Part shown: piece after piece, positions 29,516-42,446 of the stretch
Layout: every line of letters starts with the position of its first letter
Position numbering within the stretch: the first letter of the stretch is position 1
NCBI RefSeq assembly: GCF_026914185.1
Contig: NC_070562.1
Coordinates: forward strand, 2,976,001 to 3,040,000
DNA length: 64,000 bases
Reading direction: 5' to 3'
From: Puccinia triticina
Taxonomy: Eukaryota > Basidiomycota > Pucciniomycetes > Pucciniales > Pucciniaceae
Notes under the pieces: model-generated
Told to the model about the DNA's origin: nothing
What the model saw: only the letters and a program-made list of their open reading frames with translations
Databases searched by the model: none
Translations under genes and position numbers: made by a program

Positions 29516-32205
29516 GGGTCGCGCGCGAGGGATTGCGAGGGGTGTCTACCCCCCCTACATAGGCTCAAAATGCCCTGTATCTGGGCTATGTAGTAGGGGA
29601 GATGCAGTCGAATGTGGTGTATTAACACCAACACCCCTGGCTTAAGAAGAAACGGAGAGGATGGGGGAGAGCCAATGGGCAAAATCTAGATATCCTTCAT
29701 CCACCAGCCAGGAATGCAAGCCGACGAACCCACATAAAATGTTATGTAAAAAAACCCTTTCCTCTTGTCCGGATATTACAGCTTGGAGCTTATTCGCCAT
29801 CATCCATTCATAAATACACGGACCACTTTTGATCCCTTCAAACCCTGTCTCGGCTCCAGAACTTTCCAGACCAGCTCCAACCACCTGATCAGACAACCCC
29901 GCGTGAAATCTTGGTGGACCCTTATCTTGACTGAAACAAACGTTCAAAAGGATAATCAAGCGCACTACGACGAGATCTAGGTTAGTAGCAGGTGCTTGAA
30001 GCTTCTCTTTTTCGCATATCCTCTGTTACCCTCCTTCTTTTTCCAACACTCTTGGCCCCCAACTTTTGCTCGATTCAATTGCGCTCTCCACACGATTGGT
30101 TCTAGTTTTGGTCTGATGGGATTAATTATGGCCGAATCAAGGATGTGTACTGCTGATGCTAATGATGACGTTATGTATCATCTTCTGAGGATGATGATGG
30201 GCTGATGATGCTGCTAATTGCTTGGATGGTCTACTTGAATCCATTGATGGATTGATACATCTCTTCAGCAATTGTTTGCAATTTTTTATCGGTTGTAACT
30301 GATCTGCGCCGAGACCAGGCAGAGTCTCTCACTCATGTCGTTTGAGCGAGCGATTGGAGCTCGAGAAGATTCTCCTCGTCTGCTTACTTCAGTCTCCACC
30401 CCCACAAAGAAAGCCGAATAGTTGCTGGTCAAGTTCGCCCAAGATTCAAGCGTGTCAGGATGTATCCGCTCACCAGCAAGACACCTGGGTTACATTTCAG
30501 CCCATCTCCCCTCTACTCTAGTCTGCCTCTCCTCAATTCTCCTTTGCATTGACGACGAAGCATGCGGATACATACTGCTTACCTTGAATCTGAACCCTGG
30601 GGCCCGGTGATGATCAGGACTTTGATCAAGAAGCTTTTGGCTGTTCGACCGCGAGTCGTTAGTCTTCTCAACGAGGCAGCTGCCTCATGGCTTTATCCAT
30701 CGATCAGCCGAAAAAAGGCGCAAGTTGTTGTTTATGACACTGCCCAAAAGTTTGCGCACCAGGCGTTCTTTATTCATCAGCATCAGCATCAACCCACCTG
30801 CTCGGCATCGTTCTCCATCCTGTTAATCCGGATGATGCACTGTCCTCTGCTCGTCAAACTTCCTCATTCCTGCGCCATCGCCGAAGTTCCGCTTCAATCA
30901 TTTCTGGTCTATCAGAGTATAGTAACTTTTGTCCACAACTCTCCAATCAATTTCCACATTCATCCTTTCCTTTGAAATCGCTTGCATCGGTGACCTTGTT
31001 GGCCTCTTGGTCTTTTTAATACTTAACAAATACCAAATCGATAGGAACGATACCTATCTTTGGGGCTTGCCTGTTATATGTGTGCTCCACCTTTCCTGCT
31101 ACCTTCCTCGTTTCTTTCGGCTTGCTCTCGTTCTCTCACTCGCTTTCCGGACCGGCTGGTCGTCGAACTCATTCTCCCCAGCACAACAGTCCGGACTTGA
31201 ATTCATTCATCAACTGGAAAGATTGCGCTGATTCGGGCTGTCTGTCGGATTGGTTAGCGCTCGAATTCTCATCATCCATCGTTCTCAACCAACCAGTCCC
31301 CTCCTCTCTCCGTCCGATCCATCCACCCCCAAGTCCATCCACATGAAATGGATCTCTCAATCTGAAATCCGCATCCTTAACAGCACAAGGAAGAAAGCCT
31401 TCCGATTGCTCAAGTTGCCACACGCTGCCACAGTGTCATATACCAACTTGACACCGCGCAAGCGGCATCATCATTCCTTCTCAGTGCGGTATCTCCCAGA
31501 GGCAGACAATCACACTCGCCTGCATTTGCCACTTTCTTTCCTTTTGCCCATCCTTCAACTTCTGGACACCCAACCGAAAGATTATTTCCATCAAACTCTG
31601 TCAGCTACATAACTTTCAGAAGAACTTTTGAGATGACTTGTCCGAGGGTGTAACGGCTGTATTAAATAACTCAATCTCGATCACTCTTTCAAGCGGCCAA
31701 TAGCACAAAACACTGGGTGGTACAAATCCATCTTTAACTGTACATCCTGTATTCAAGCCGCGTTGCACTTGGCTATCCTATTGTACATGTTGATTGAACT
31801 GTCGATTCCACGTACATACACTGCAAGTCTTCCTCAACATTCCTGGCCATCGGCTTTCTGGCTTCTTCTCTGCTCTTCACGAACTGCTGCTTACAGTCTA
31901 GAGATAAATCAATACAGATTCCTGAGCATTCTTCTCATTGTGTGATCCCAAACTCCGCTTCAATCTTCGCCAGCTCCCCCCATCTAGTCCCGGTCACCCC
32001 CTCCCTTGCTGCTTCCATCGTCCCTTTGCACAGCTTCCAGCTTCCCTTTGAAAAATCGTTCTCCTTGCTTATATCCACTCGTCCCGAGTTTGCATCAAGC
32101 ATCCTGTTCCAAAAGAAAAAAAACAAAACTCGTCATTAACAATCTGTTCTCGCTGACATCAACTCTCAACCTGTTTAACCTGTGATCTGTCTTATTCTAG
32201 TCTAA
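29516..32205. other. Upstream region of the RRM gene, no gene supported
   Basis: A small stem (CCCCTACATAG near 29,549 with CTATGTAGTAGGGG near 29,585) lies just outside the transposon. From about 30 kb the sequence is pyrimidine-rich on the plus strand with only short open frames of no visible domain. An acceptor-like TATTCTAG at 32,189-32,200 just before the RRM start codon hints at a spliced 5' leader. Confidence 0.4.
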
Positions 32206-35200
32206 ATGCCCCACCTATCATCCACCGCGTCGGATCCCCTCTCCCAATTCCACCAGTTCAATTGGTCTCCCAGCCTTTTCCCAGAAAACGATGATACTCC
32301 GCCTCCTACAAAAACCGTCGGTTCCTCAGCCCTCCAATCTCTATCATACGCCGACAATGAGCCCGTTGCTCTGTCTCCCATTGGATCGCAGTGTTATTCG
32401 AATCAATCCAGTCTATCGAACAATTCGTCTAACGACTCTTCAGGACAAGTTGCCGGACCCAATCCTCCCTTGCCACGCTCTCCCACTACGCTCTGGATGG
32501 GAGATCTTGAATCCTGGATGGACGAAGATTATGTCCGACAATGTCTAGTCATGATGGGCTGGCACTTGCCACATTTCGTCCCCACTTCTTCCGCCGGTTC
32601 GAAGGCTGATATTGGCCCCAATGGCGTCAATGTCAAAATCAAAATGATCAGTGGAGCTAGTCCGAGTTCAGCTTACTGCTTTCTTACCTACCCGACCGCA
32701 GAGATGGCACAGCATGCCTGGCGAATGATAAGCAACCTTCCACCAACGCTCATGCCTGGATGCGAAAGGACTTTTAAGGTGATTACTTGCCCTCTTTTCC
32801 TGTTGTCTTTTCGCACATCATCGCGCGATCTAACATGTTCTATTTTCACTCCAGCTCAACTGGGCAACTGGGTTGCCGGGAGTCCAGCCCACCTGGGATC
32901 GCGAATTCTCAGTTTTCATCCGCGATCTTGATCGTGAGGTAACTGAAGGAGAATTAGTGGTAGGTTACCATTCACTGGCTCCGGCGAAATTGTCATCTAA
33001 CCAATCACTCTGTTGTTGATCTCTATCCAGGCGCTTTTCACCTGCAGCTTCCCATCAACCAAGTCTGCGAAAATCATGGGTGACCTCTCCACCGGACTTT
33101 CCCGTGGATATGCTTTCATCCGGTTTGGCGAGGAAAGTGACATGCATCGCGCCCTTGCGCTCGGTCGCTCGAAAAATGGTACTGGTCTCTTCCTGCGAGG
33201 TCGCTGCATTAAGATCACCGAGGCCAGCGGCTCCAGTGGTACCGCCGGGGATCACTCCCAGCACCGCACCTCTATATCTGCCTCCAATCACACGGCGAGC
33301 CAGAGAGCACGGCCTGAACAGCCCTCCGGTGCTTCTATCGCGAATCATCTAGACAAATCGACCGAGACACGAAATAAGGCTCAAAGTGTGTTCAACTCGC
33401 GCATGGCGGCAAACTCGATGATCAGCGACTCCTCATCAGCCTTCAGAATTAATCGCGATAGTCTGACTCAGGTAAGACCCTGGAAATGTTTTTACGCCAT
33501 CTTGATCGTTCAATAATACATTGCAAGACCAAGATAATTGATCAATTCTCCTGATCGGCGGCTTATCTCACATGTAGGGCGTTGGTGGTCTGGCGTCTTC
33601 TCTTTCCGGCCTGCGTCTATCATCCAGCTATCCTCCGCTCTCGAATAATACCAACCAAGCACGTCTTCAGATCAACCCCTTCGCACCCGATCACTCCAAT
33701 ACGAATCTGCGATTCAACCAAGATGGGATGTCACAGGTGCGCTTTGGAACTTTGTCTTCTGACCCCATCACATGATCCTGATAATCGACTTCGTGACTCA
33801 TTTATCCCTATTGGCTGAATCTCCCACCCAGACCCCCAATCGGCTATCGTCGTCTATGTCTGCATTGCGCGTTTCGCCCAGTTACCCGCCGCTCTCTACT
33901 GCATCCAATGGTCCCCAGACCCATTCACTACCGCTAACAGCCCCGTCTTTCCCGCGCACTATATCTGCATGCGCACCTCTCATTGACCGAAATCAATCGG
34001 TACCAGGGTCTGTCTTACCCAATCACTACCCTACTTCAATGTCGCGCTCGGTCTGTTCATTAGCCCCTCAAGGATTACTCTCTACCTGCCAATCTCAATA
34101 CACTACTGCCCCTGGTGTTGCTCCTCTCCCGGTTCACCCAATGTTGAATTCATCTGCACTACCGGGGGCAAGGGCTGCTGCTCCTCAGCCCAGCCACATC
34201 ATCCCCAACACCCACTCCCCCGCGCTTTTTCCAGCGCTCAGCTCTTCCCTCACCCATCCCAACTCGTTACCTAGCAGCTACATGCCCTCCACTGGTGAGT
34301 ATCTGACTTGCTTGATCAATCAAAACTATTATCCTCACCCCTGTCGGTTTCCTTGATTCACAGGTTTATTCCCTTCCCCGACTGGGGCCAATCCAGCAAA
34401 TCTGACTCACCAATTGCATTCTTCTTATGAATCGTGCCTCCCAACGCTAGATCCGACTGCGTCTCCCAATTCCATAACCTCCCATCTTGCAGCCCTCTCT
34501 CAGATCGCCTCCGTCGCGCATGATGCAAGTAACGATCCATCTAATACCACTGTCTTTGTCGGTGGTCTTCCTGCCTGCATCAGCGAAGGGACATTGAAAG
34601 TGAGTTGTGATAATTACATAACTTCTAAGGTAGGAAGACTGAGATGAATTCTTCCCGCAGACATTCTTTCAAAACTTCGGCGAAATCACCTACGTTAAGA
34701 TCCCGCCCAACAAAGGGTGCGGGTTTGTTCAGTACGTCAGACGTGAAGATGCACAACAGGCCATGCTCAAAATGCACGATTTCCCTATTCACGGAAAGTC
34801 GCGAATCCGGCTCAGCTGGGGGCGATCTCTGGGAGATAAGCAGGTCGAGTATGTCAAGAAATTGTCAACTGCTCTGGGCATCTCTTTCGAATCCGTTTGG
34901 AAAATCGTTCAGGGCCAAGATCCTTCAATGATTAAACAAATCGCATCCACGCTTGGTGCAACGACTGGAACTCCTACACCCGTTACTACGTCCGTGCGAC
35001 CGAGCTTACCGGCCAGGAGAGAATCGGACCAACCACACACAACCCATTCATTTGCCAGTTTGATGCCCGGTATCCCTACTCATTCGAGTTACACACAAGG
35101 TTTTTCTAGCGGTCAATCTACCCCGACGTCGCATGGCCCCATATCTTCCCCTTTACCATCATCCGGGCTCGCGAACTCTTGGCGAGGGCGCCAACCAGAC

Positions 35201-35377
35201 TTAATAACCAACAGGTCTCTCAACTCGAGCGGTAACGTCGATTTTCCATCCACCCTACCGAGTCGTCGGGCTACAATTCAGCCCGTCACATCTGCCTACT
35301 TGTCATTCGAAAATATCCCCGTCGGTCAAGCTAACGCCTTGAGACCTTTCGACAATCGTTGGGGCTTTCCCATCTAA
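32206..35377 (+). CDS. Three-RRM RNA-binding protein, Nam8/Ngr1/Csx1-like
   Basis: Seven exons: 32206-32778, 32855-32959, 33031-33471, 33578-33736, 33832-34294, 34364-34599, 34661-35377 (897 residues). All introns are GT..AG, 55-105 bases, and keep frame. RRM1 is about residues 95-195 (TTLWMGDLESWMDEDYV ... AYCFLTYPTAEMAQHAW). RRM2 starts FSVFIRDLDREVTE and continues across the intron to GLSRGYAFIRFGEESDMHRAL. RRM3 is TTVFVGGLPACISEGTL ... GCGFVQYVRREDAQQAM ... RIRLSWGRS. The spacing, with long Ser/Pro/Asn-rich spacers and a WGR-type end of RRM3, is that of the Nam8/Ngr1/Csx1 family, which acts in splicing or mRNA stability. Which member it is cannot be decided. No defect seen. Confidence 0.88.
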
Positions 35378-37424
35378 AACGCAAGATAGTGATTTCCTAC
35401 GCCTCAGAAACCAAAGACCACACGCACACTCTTTTTCTTCAAGTAATATGTATACCTTTACATCTCAATACTGTCGCACGTTTTTCCACTTCTGTCTCGT
35501 CCCATTTTAGCATTTTCCCCTATGTTCTATCTATCCTTTACATCATTGTACTTCATCCCCAAATCCCCAAGCTCACAAGATTCATTCGCTCCCGGACATA
35601 GAAAAATCATCGCTCTCCTGGTATCCAATCACAAACATCATGAATATAGTAGCACTTATATAAGTTTCATCATCCTTTCCTAACCTCTCCCTCTTCCTTG
35701 CCATCTAGCACTTTAGCAATCCACTAGCAAAACAAACGACCAAAAAATTGTCACTCGACCAGCTGGGCCCTGTTGATCTGTAGTACGCGCCCCGGTGTGC
35801 AATCGCGATTTGTTTATCTTTCTCCTTTCTTATATATTTTTGTATGTTTGCTTTCTTGCCCTTTTCTTGATCCAAGCCACTTATCCAAGCGACTCTGAAA
35901 CTCACTCCCCCCCTCTAGAAAAAAAAAAACAAATAAAAGAATTTAGTATCAGCTCATCATATTATGCATCGGCCTTGTTTATCTACTTGCTATCAAAAAA
36001 AAAACTGAGAAATTGCTCTGGTCTATTATATTTACTTATTTGTCAATCATCTTGTTTGGTTTGGTTTCCTGGAAGAAATATAACTTATATACTCCAGTAA
36101 TATGACTTGTTTATTTTTCCCCCACCCTGAAACCACACCTCTTTGTCATTATCTTGATTGAAGCCTGGTCATCTGACAGACCATGTGAATCATTGATTCA
36201 TAGGCATCAGGAAAACATTTACAGCAAAGACAGGGAAGCTTTGTTTGGGCAGGCTCAATTTTTCTCATTTTCAGCCACTGCAGACTTCATCCTTCAAACC
36301 CCTACTGATCCTGTATGTCACACTGCATACAGTGACATGATCAGAAGAAAATGCACCAGTCCTTCATTTTCCAACCTTGGGGCCTCAAAATTTGCATCTT
36401 AATTGTCTGCTGTATTTTAAGTCTTGCAGACCCACAATCCTTCCTGTTTTTGCTGTAATGCATTGTCTGAAAAAGTGGGCTTGTCAACTCAAAAATTGGG
36501 AAAACTTAGTTGGTCCTATGATTGATTGACCCCTTTGAATGAATTTTTGTGTGAGAATGATTTCAATCTTTTGTGTACCAGCGAGGCAGGTATGTCTACC
36601 AAAAATAATTCTTGCTTTAAATCAAAATTGTGACAATAATGAGCTTATATTTAATCTGCAGCAAAAAAAGCCAACACTTGTGAGTTGCTGATGCACCATA
36701 GCCTATCATTACATATCATGCTTGGCCAGGATTTGTCTGACAAGTTCTGCAATGTGCTCTTCCTTCCCTCCATGCAGGTCTGTCTCCATTCCCATCCAAT
36801 ACGCTTTCCCACACTAGTCCTTCATCTCTGCCACATGTCATGTTCCCAGGATCTGATCCTCTCTGACTCTTGATGTCCCACATCTTCTGCCTAGCCCCCG
36901 CCAGTTGGTCTCTCACCAGTGCCTCCACCCACTGGTAAAACCTGCTTCAGCTGCCCTGACTCACCCACTGCTATCAGTCTCCGTGTTTGGTCCGCTGCAG
37001 TCCAGCCCTACCTGTCCACTCCAGTACGCCACCCAATCTGAACTCCGTGGTCTGCAATTGGGATTTTGTCTGATCCATGCTTTTCCATGTGCGCATGACT
37101 TTCCGTAAGTTTTCCTATCATGCTTCTCTGAAATCATCCTCAGTGCTTGTGTCACCAAATGCAATCTGAGCTCAGCTGTTTGCGCATTCCCGCCTGCGCT
37201 ATCTCTGAGTGTAAATTATACCACGCTTGCCAATATAAATCACCACAATGTTTCACTCCATTGTCCAATCCTTTTTGTCTTATACTAATTAGCTCTAATT
37301 TGTGGCTAACCATGTCATTTTTTCTCAAACCTTTTGTAGCTGTAATTGTAGCTTGCTATCAGCTAAAACTTCATATTAGCTTAGCAGACCCAAAAACCAA
37401 TAAATTACACAACTAAAAATCTAA

Positions 37425-37574
37425 GGCACTGTTTGGAGCCAATATAATCCAGGCAATATACTAGTTATTTTTCCTGACATATCATGCAACATCTGATCAG
37501 GCCCACCAAAACTTGATCAGATGTCACAACAATCCACATTATATCACATGATCATATTGGCTCCAAATGGGGCC
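37425..37574. mobile_element. 150-base MITE
   Basis: Left end GGCACTGTTTGGAGCCAATA and right end (reverse complement) GGCCCCATTTGGAGCCAATA match for about 25 bases. The flanking bases are CTAA and TATT. The first bases resemble those of the element at 19,475 (GGCCCCGTTTGG), so both may be moved by the same transposase. Confidence 0.75.
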
Positions 37575-38503
37575 TATTTCAGTGTGATATGTGCTTTCTT
37601 TTTTACAGATGAAGCAAAAGAAATCACAATAAAACATGTCCGAAATAATTAACCATCCTGAAACTTTACCTATAATGGCATGCATGTACAGTGGGTGGGC
37701 TGAGCTTTTGACTAAATTTTGTTTTCTCCAGAAGCTCTGACCATATCCCAGGAGCCAGGAGATTTGCCACAGGGGTGAAAAATGAGTTCCTCAGAATGAT
37801 TATGAAACAAAAAAAGGATGAAAAAGGTGAAAATTATGAAATTTATTGCAGATTTATCAGAATATTACTGTATAAAAAAGCGGAGAAAATTAGAGAGGTA
37901 TGGCATGTAAGAAACATGATAAAAATGAAAATTTCATATTTTTTTTTGTATAATCATTCTGGGGAACTTATTTTCCATCCCTTTAGCTCATTTCCTGACT
38001 TCTGGTCTTGTGGCCTGAGCTTCTGCAACAGAAAATGTTGAGTCACAAACTTCAGGGCACCCAATGTAAATATGTATCCATGTTCTGTCTTTTCTCCTTT
38101 TTCATAAATGTGTGGGCAGCTGAGGGATACATTTTCCTATTTCCCTCTGTTATAGCCTTTTCTGTGAAAAGGAAGATGGTGTCTGGTGTCTGGGGTTCTA
38201 TGGTATCTGGGTCCTATTATGGTGGATTGCAGGGTGATGAAGCTTTCTGGATCCCCAGGCTCTCAAATTATGAGTGTGTGCTCTGTGACATGTATGTGGC
38301 AGCTATATACTTTCTGAAACCCCTGCTGAAGCTCAAAAATCCCTCCCTGCATGAAATTACTATGTATTTCCACCACAAAAGTCCATTTTTGTCTACTAAG
38401 AATCAGATTTTCTCACACCACTGAAGCAAGATATTTGTTTCAGATTAAATTACTATATGTCAATGTTAGTATTGGCTCAGTTAAATTTTCTGAAATTCCA
38501 CAA

Positions 38504-38553
38504 ACTTGTGTAGTTTATCAACAGAAGTACTTCTGTTGATAAACTACACAAGT
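38504..38553. repeat. Perfect 50-base palindrome without spacer
   Basis: The 25 bases from 38,504 (ACTTGTGTAG ... CAGAAGT) are followed immediately by their exact reverse complement, centred at 38,528/38,529. The flanks do not extend the symmetry. Such sequences are unstable, so a perfect copy is likely to be young or maintained. Confidence 0.92.
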
Positions 38554-39079
38554 GTCATCTTAACAGGATCTGTCTTGATATATACATGTGTATGCTCCAA
38601 AAATGATGCTATTTTTCCTACAGATTAGAGCTTACTCATCTATTGGGCAGAGGCTTGTAGGGGACAAGGCACCAATCCTACAACAATATGGGGCTAGCTG
38701 GCGGAGAGAGTGATGTGGTCTGGTTCTCTGCTGGGCTAAGTGGGGAGAGGGGAATGGGCTGAACTATAGTGCCCAGGAGCCATGATAGAACTGTGTAACC
38801 TTGTGAAACCCACAAGACTTGCGGGGCTTCAAATTAAAAGTGAGCTACAGTCAAACCTGACACCCGTGAAACCGCATATGTGTATAAGGGCATAACCTCC
38901 ATACTCATTTGGGTCCACCAAAATTTAATTTTGGCCTGTAGCTAACAGTAACCCTTGTAGCCACATAACCTTCCAAACCACATAGCAAATTCTGTCCACC
39001 AGGGGGTATGTGTCTTCAAGGGTTTGACTGTATATGGCACTGTGTAGATTCTTTTATAAAAATGTTTTGATGTCCTTTC

Positions 39080-39121
39080 AAGCATCCATTATTAAGTATT
39101 AAGCATCCATTATTAAGTATT
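39080..39121 (+). repeat. Two tandem copies of a 21-base unit
   Basis: AAGCATCCATTATTAAGTATT is present twice in a row. Confidence 0.9.
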
Positions 39122-40464
39122 AATTAGGTACACAAAAAAAAACCCAAATTCCTGAAGTCCTGTATTTGTGAAATAGTAGAGTTAGACTGAAAATCATCTT
39201 CCAGGGCCTCTATTTTTTGATATTTCAAAGTCTTCAACCCAGCTTTTTTCACAACAAAAATGAGACAATCTGATTTTTCCAAGATGTTAAAACTGACTGG
39301 TCTGATTTTCATGGTGAGGCATAACCAGAACCCCCCCCCCCCCCACAAATTTTTCCATAATGTCAAATTTAGCTTTGGACTGACATTGAACATTTTTACT
39401 GTGCAAATAGATTGCAGTTACATCTTCTAGGATGAAACCAGTGGATGGGGCAGAGACTGCACTAACATCTCCTGAGAAAGATATTCTCACAACCTGCAGT
39501 ACCACCCCTCTCAGTACAAATTCAAACTTTCCAATTGAAAATACAGAAGTTACCCAAGACATCAAGGATAGATTACCTTCAAGTTCTCCAGGAGAAACAT
39601 TGCCAAATCTAGAATATATGATTTATCAGAAGGTAAGTTTCTATTCAAGCTTGACCACAATTTTTTCAGGGGAATGAAAACTGTTTGGGCTTATATATAT
39701 ATATATATATCCATGATTCCATGAATCATATGTGATTTATTTGATGACTCATAGGAGTACGAAAGAATGAGGATCATTCAAAACCCTTGTTATCATCCTA
39801 AAATTAGACCCACAGGATTATGTGACTTCTGTGTGATAGGATTCTCATATGCACTCCTTTTTGGCCTGGCTTTCATGCTTCATTACTTCAAACCACCAGC
39901 CCAATACTGATCCAGGAAATACATTTTTCAATTTCCTGAAACACAAATTACAAAGTTTTTTCCACCTTTCAATGATCAGCTTGATTGCATAAAGTGATTG
40001 CAGTCCTTCGATTCCATATGTTGCTTACACTTTGGCTGTCCAATTGAATCTCAACTACAATCAGTGCCGTCACTTTTTATTTGGTGGACTATCTTCTTTT
40101 CTTGTTATCGGAATGGGTTATCAGGGCAGGGTCAAATAAAACCTGGCCAATAGTCTTGCTAGCATCCGCAACCATCCACCATTAGACCAGTGGATCAGCC
40201 AGAGAGTTCAAAAGAATAAGTACATGATAAAACCTGTGGGCCGGCCTTGGACGGCGTGTGTAATGCTTGCCGAGCAAGCTATTCCTGCTTGTCAACCAGC
40301 AATCCTCACCGGCGAGGGGATGCTGGTTTTTTAATTTTGTGCTCTACAGGAATCAGTAATAGTTACGGGAGCTGCCGTTATGTCAATGAATTGGAAGTAA
40401 GCAAAAGAAAAGGCGACACGAAACAGTGATATACAAGCTGAGCGTAACAATAACAAACTGATGG

Positions 40465-41804
40465 TTATTCAAAGTCGAAATGTTGGGAGGGAAAAAGAGT
40501 GTCGGACATGTGGTCCGTTGCCTTTTGGTATAGAGATTGTAGATCAAAAAACCAGAGCTTGAACTGATTTTGGGGTCGAGGAGAATGGTCATCAACTGCA
40601 GCAGGCAAAGGAGTGAGATAGAAAGCAAGAAGAAGTAAGGTGGATTCGAGAAGTTCACGGATTGAGAGGAATGGATTGGAGTGCCGGTTTCCATCAAGAG
40701 TAACCCGCGTGTCTTCTTCCTGGTGTTTGGCCAAGATTGTCGTAAAGCGTGCAAGACGCTTAGCAACTTCGATTGGACGTTCACTTAACAGATTCAGGGA
40801 TTTTGAATCGACCTCTGGATCTAAAGTAAACGATACTTTCTTGGGAGTCGCATTCGACATTTTATACAAAAAGATTCTTGTTAACTTGACGATTGGTATG
40901 GTCAATCTAGCAACTTGGGCATTATATTTTTTCGCGGCCATCGTCTTCTCTGGCTCGTTGATTGAAGCCCGTTCGTAATTGAGATCTGTGATTGGATCGC
41001 CAAGTTTCGTTAGATGTTCCAATGTATCATTGACCAATTCTTCCGCCTCTAACCAATCGTCTTGTAGAATAGCCAAGTCGGAGTTTTTGGACCATTTGAT
41101 TGTCTGATCGATTACCCGATAGCAGCTATCTGCTCTCGTCCGTATTTTTTCTCCCCATTCGAAGGTTCTCCTCCGATGTTTCAAGCTTTCTGGATTCTGA
41201 CATGAGAGGCTGCATGATCGCATGAACTCCGCACCGCTTCCGATCAGGCGGCAAAGGTGTGATGTGATAATAATTTGGACTCTTGTGTGCAATCGATAAC
41301 ATCTGAATTCTTTGCATCGCCCCAACTTCCGGTGACTGGTGAAGACTCCTTCGAACGGGGCAGAAACAGACTCGACAGCAAGAGTTGTTTTCTTCAGGGT
41401 GTCATAGATCTTGGGTATGAGTTCCGAAACTGAATCGAGGTTTCGGCGTGGCTGCTCTCCCAAATTTTCTACGTCGAGTAAGAGCAAGAGCGCAGTGATG
41501 TGGTCTTTGAGTGAAGGCAGAAGGTTCGATTCCAGTTTTTCAATCAGCTCGTTCCTCCCGATCCGTTCATCTATCATCTCATCATTTGCGTCTGGCCGGT
41601 ATGTTGCACCCAGTGCCGTCCTGAACTGCCAAGACATTCCTTCAAGCTCCTCCCGGACACGATCTATGGAGACTTGATCAGCCAGTCACTCGATGCTCAG
41701 GTTGGAAATATTTATGGGTTGCAAGGTGAAACTGGCTGACCTGTCTTTGAGTGACTGGAAGTCCACTCTGAGGCGACTGAAGACCCTCCTTCCGAATCAG
41801 ACAT
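40465..41804 (-). CDS. Uncharacterised helical protein, 423 residues
   Basis: The long exon (40,465-41,672) is open to the stop after QHFDFE. A short first exon (41,741-41,804, MSDSEGGSSVASEWTSSHSK) with a 68-base intron keeps frame and gives an upstream ATG; without it the first ATG would be MSWQFR at 41,637. The protein is mostly helical with leucine-rich segments (LLPSLKDHITALLLLLDVENL, LLESTLLLLAFYLTPLPAA), conserved-looking Cys/His (CKEFRCYRLH) and LRRL-like basic patches. There is no signal peptide and no catalytic motif. It has the look of a lineage-specific rust family, but I cannot name it. The donor GTCAGC is weak, so the first exon is less certain than the rest. Confidence 0.65.
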
Positions 41805-42446
41805 CGCTTGTATTTCCTTCGAACTCGTTCCTCGCAAGATTCGAGCTTAACTCCTCTCCGTGGAGGCGTTTCGAAGGTCGTTACGCTCCCCCGAGGAGGG
41901 ACTCGTGTTAAGTTCGGAAGATAATTGGAGGATGAAAACGCATTATTTCTGACTCAAAACAAGAAATTTTCAATCATCACCCGCACCCATGGGGCCATCA
42001 TCAAAGATCTATGTACACGTGTACCAGAAATGCATGGAAAGAAAACAACAACAATCTGTAGTACATAAGAGAGAGCGAGGACGAAAAGGAAAGGGTATCG
42101 GCCGAGGGGGAGCTCACAGGTACATACGTGTCATCAACACTCAGCAACAGACCAGGCGTGTATGTCGAATACAGCAAGATACATATTTACGGCATTAAAC
42201 CAAAAAAAAAAGTTTCTGTCTCTCTATAGTTTTGTAATGCAGGAAGATCTGGATGGGCAAGAATCGGATCTCCAAAGTGTGTGCGATGGCAAGGGCAGAG
42301 GGTCGAGCCCAACCGGCCGTCGCCCGGCGCGGCGCGCAAGGATATAAATATGGACCGTGTACTACGAGACGTGCCGGGAGGCGAGGAAGCTAGAAGCAAG
42401 CAAGCAGGGGGGAGAGGCCAGGGAGAGATGGCGGGGGTATGGCGGG
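41805..42446. other. Intergenic, between two convergent/tandem minus-strand genes
   Basis: This should hold the promoter of the 40,465-41,804 gene and the 3' end of the next gene. I see no ORF or structure worth naming; a short GC-rich part (42,280-42,440) is shadowed by several overlapping small frames. Confidence 0.4.

Larger units (their letters stand above)
35378..40464. other. Gene-poor stretch with small repeats
   Basis: I find no gene. Contents: A-rich tracts after the RRM gene; a MITE (37,425-37,574); a perfect palindrome (38,504-38,553); a two-copy 21-base repeat (39,080-39,121); a C run near 39,331; and a TA run near 39,692-39,711. Open frames of 60-140 codons here show no domain and sit in AT-rich sequence. 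Confidence 0.5.

Noticed and set aside
30562..31612. ORFs of 88-137 codons upstream of the RRM gene
   Set aside because: No recognisable domain, biased composition, no consistent splice joins to the RRM gene.
41520..41535. Box-B-like GGTTCGATTCC
   Set aside because: Lies within the coding exon of the 40,465-41,804 gene, with no box A or tRNA fold around it.
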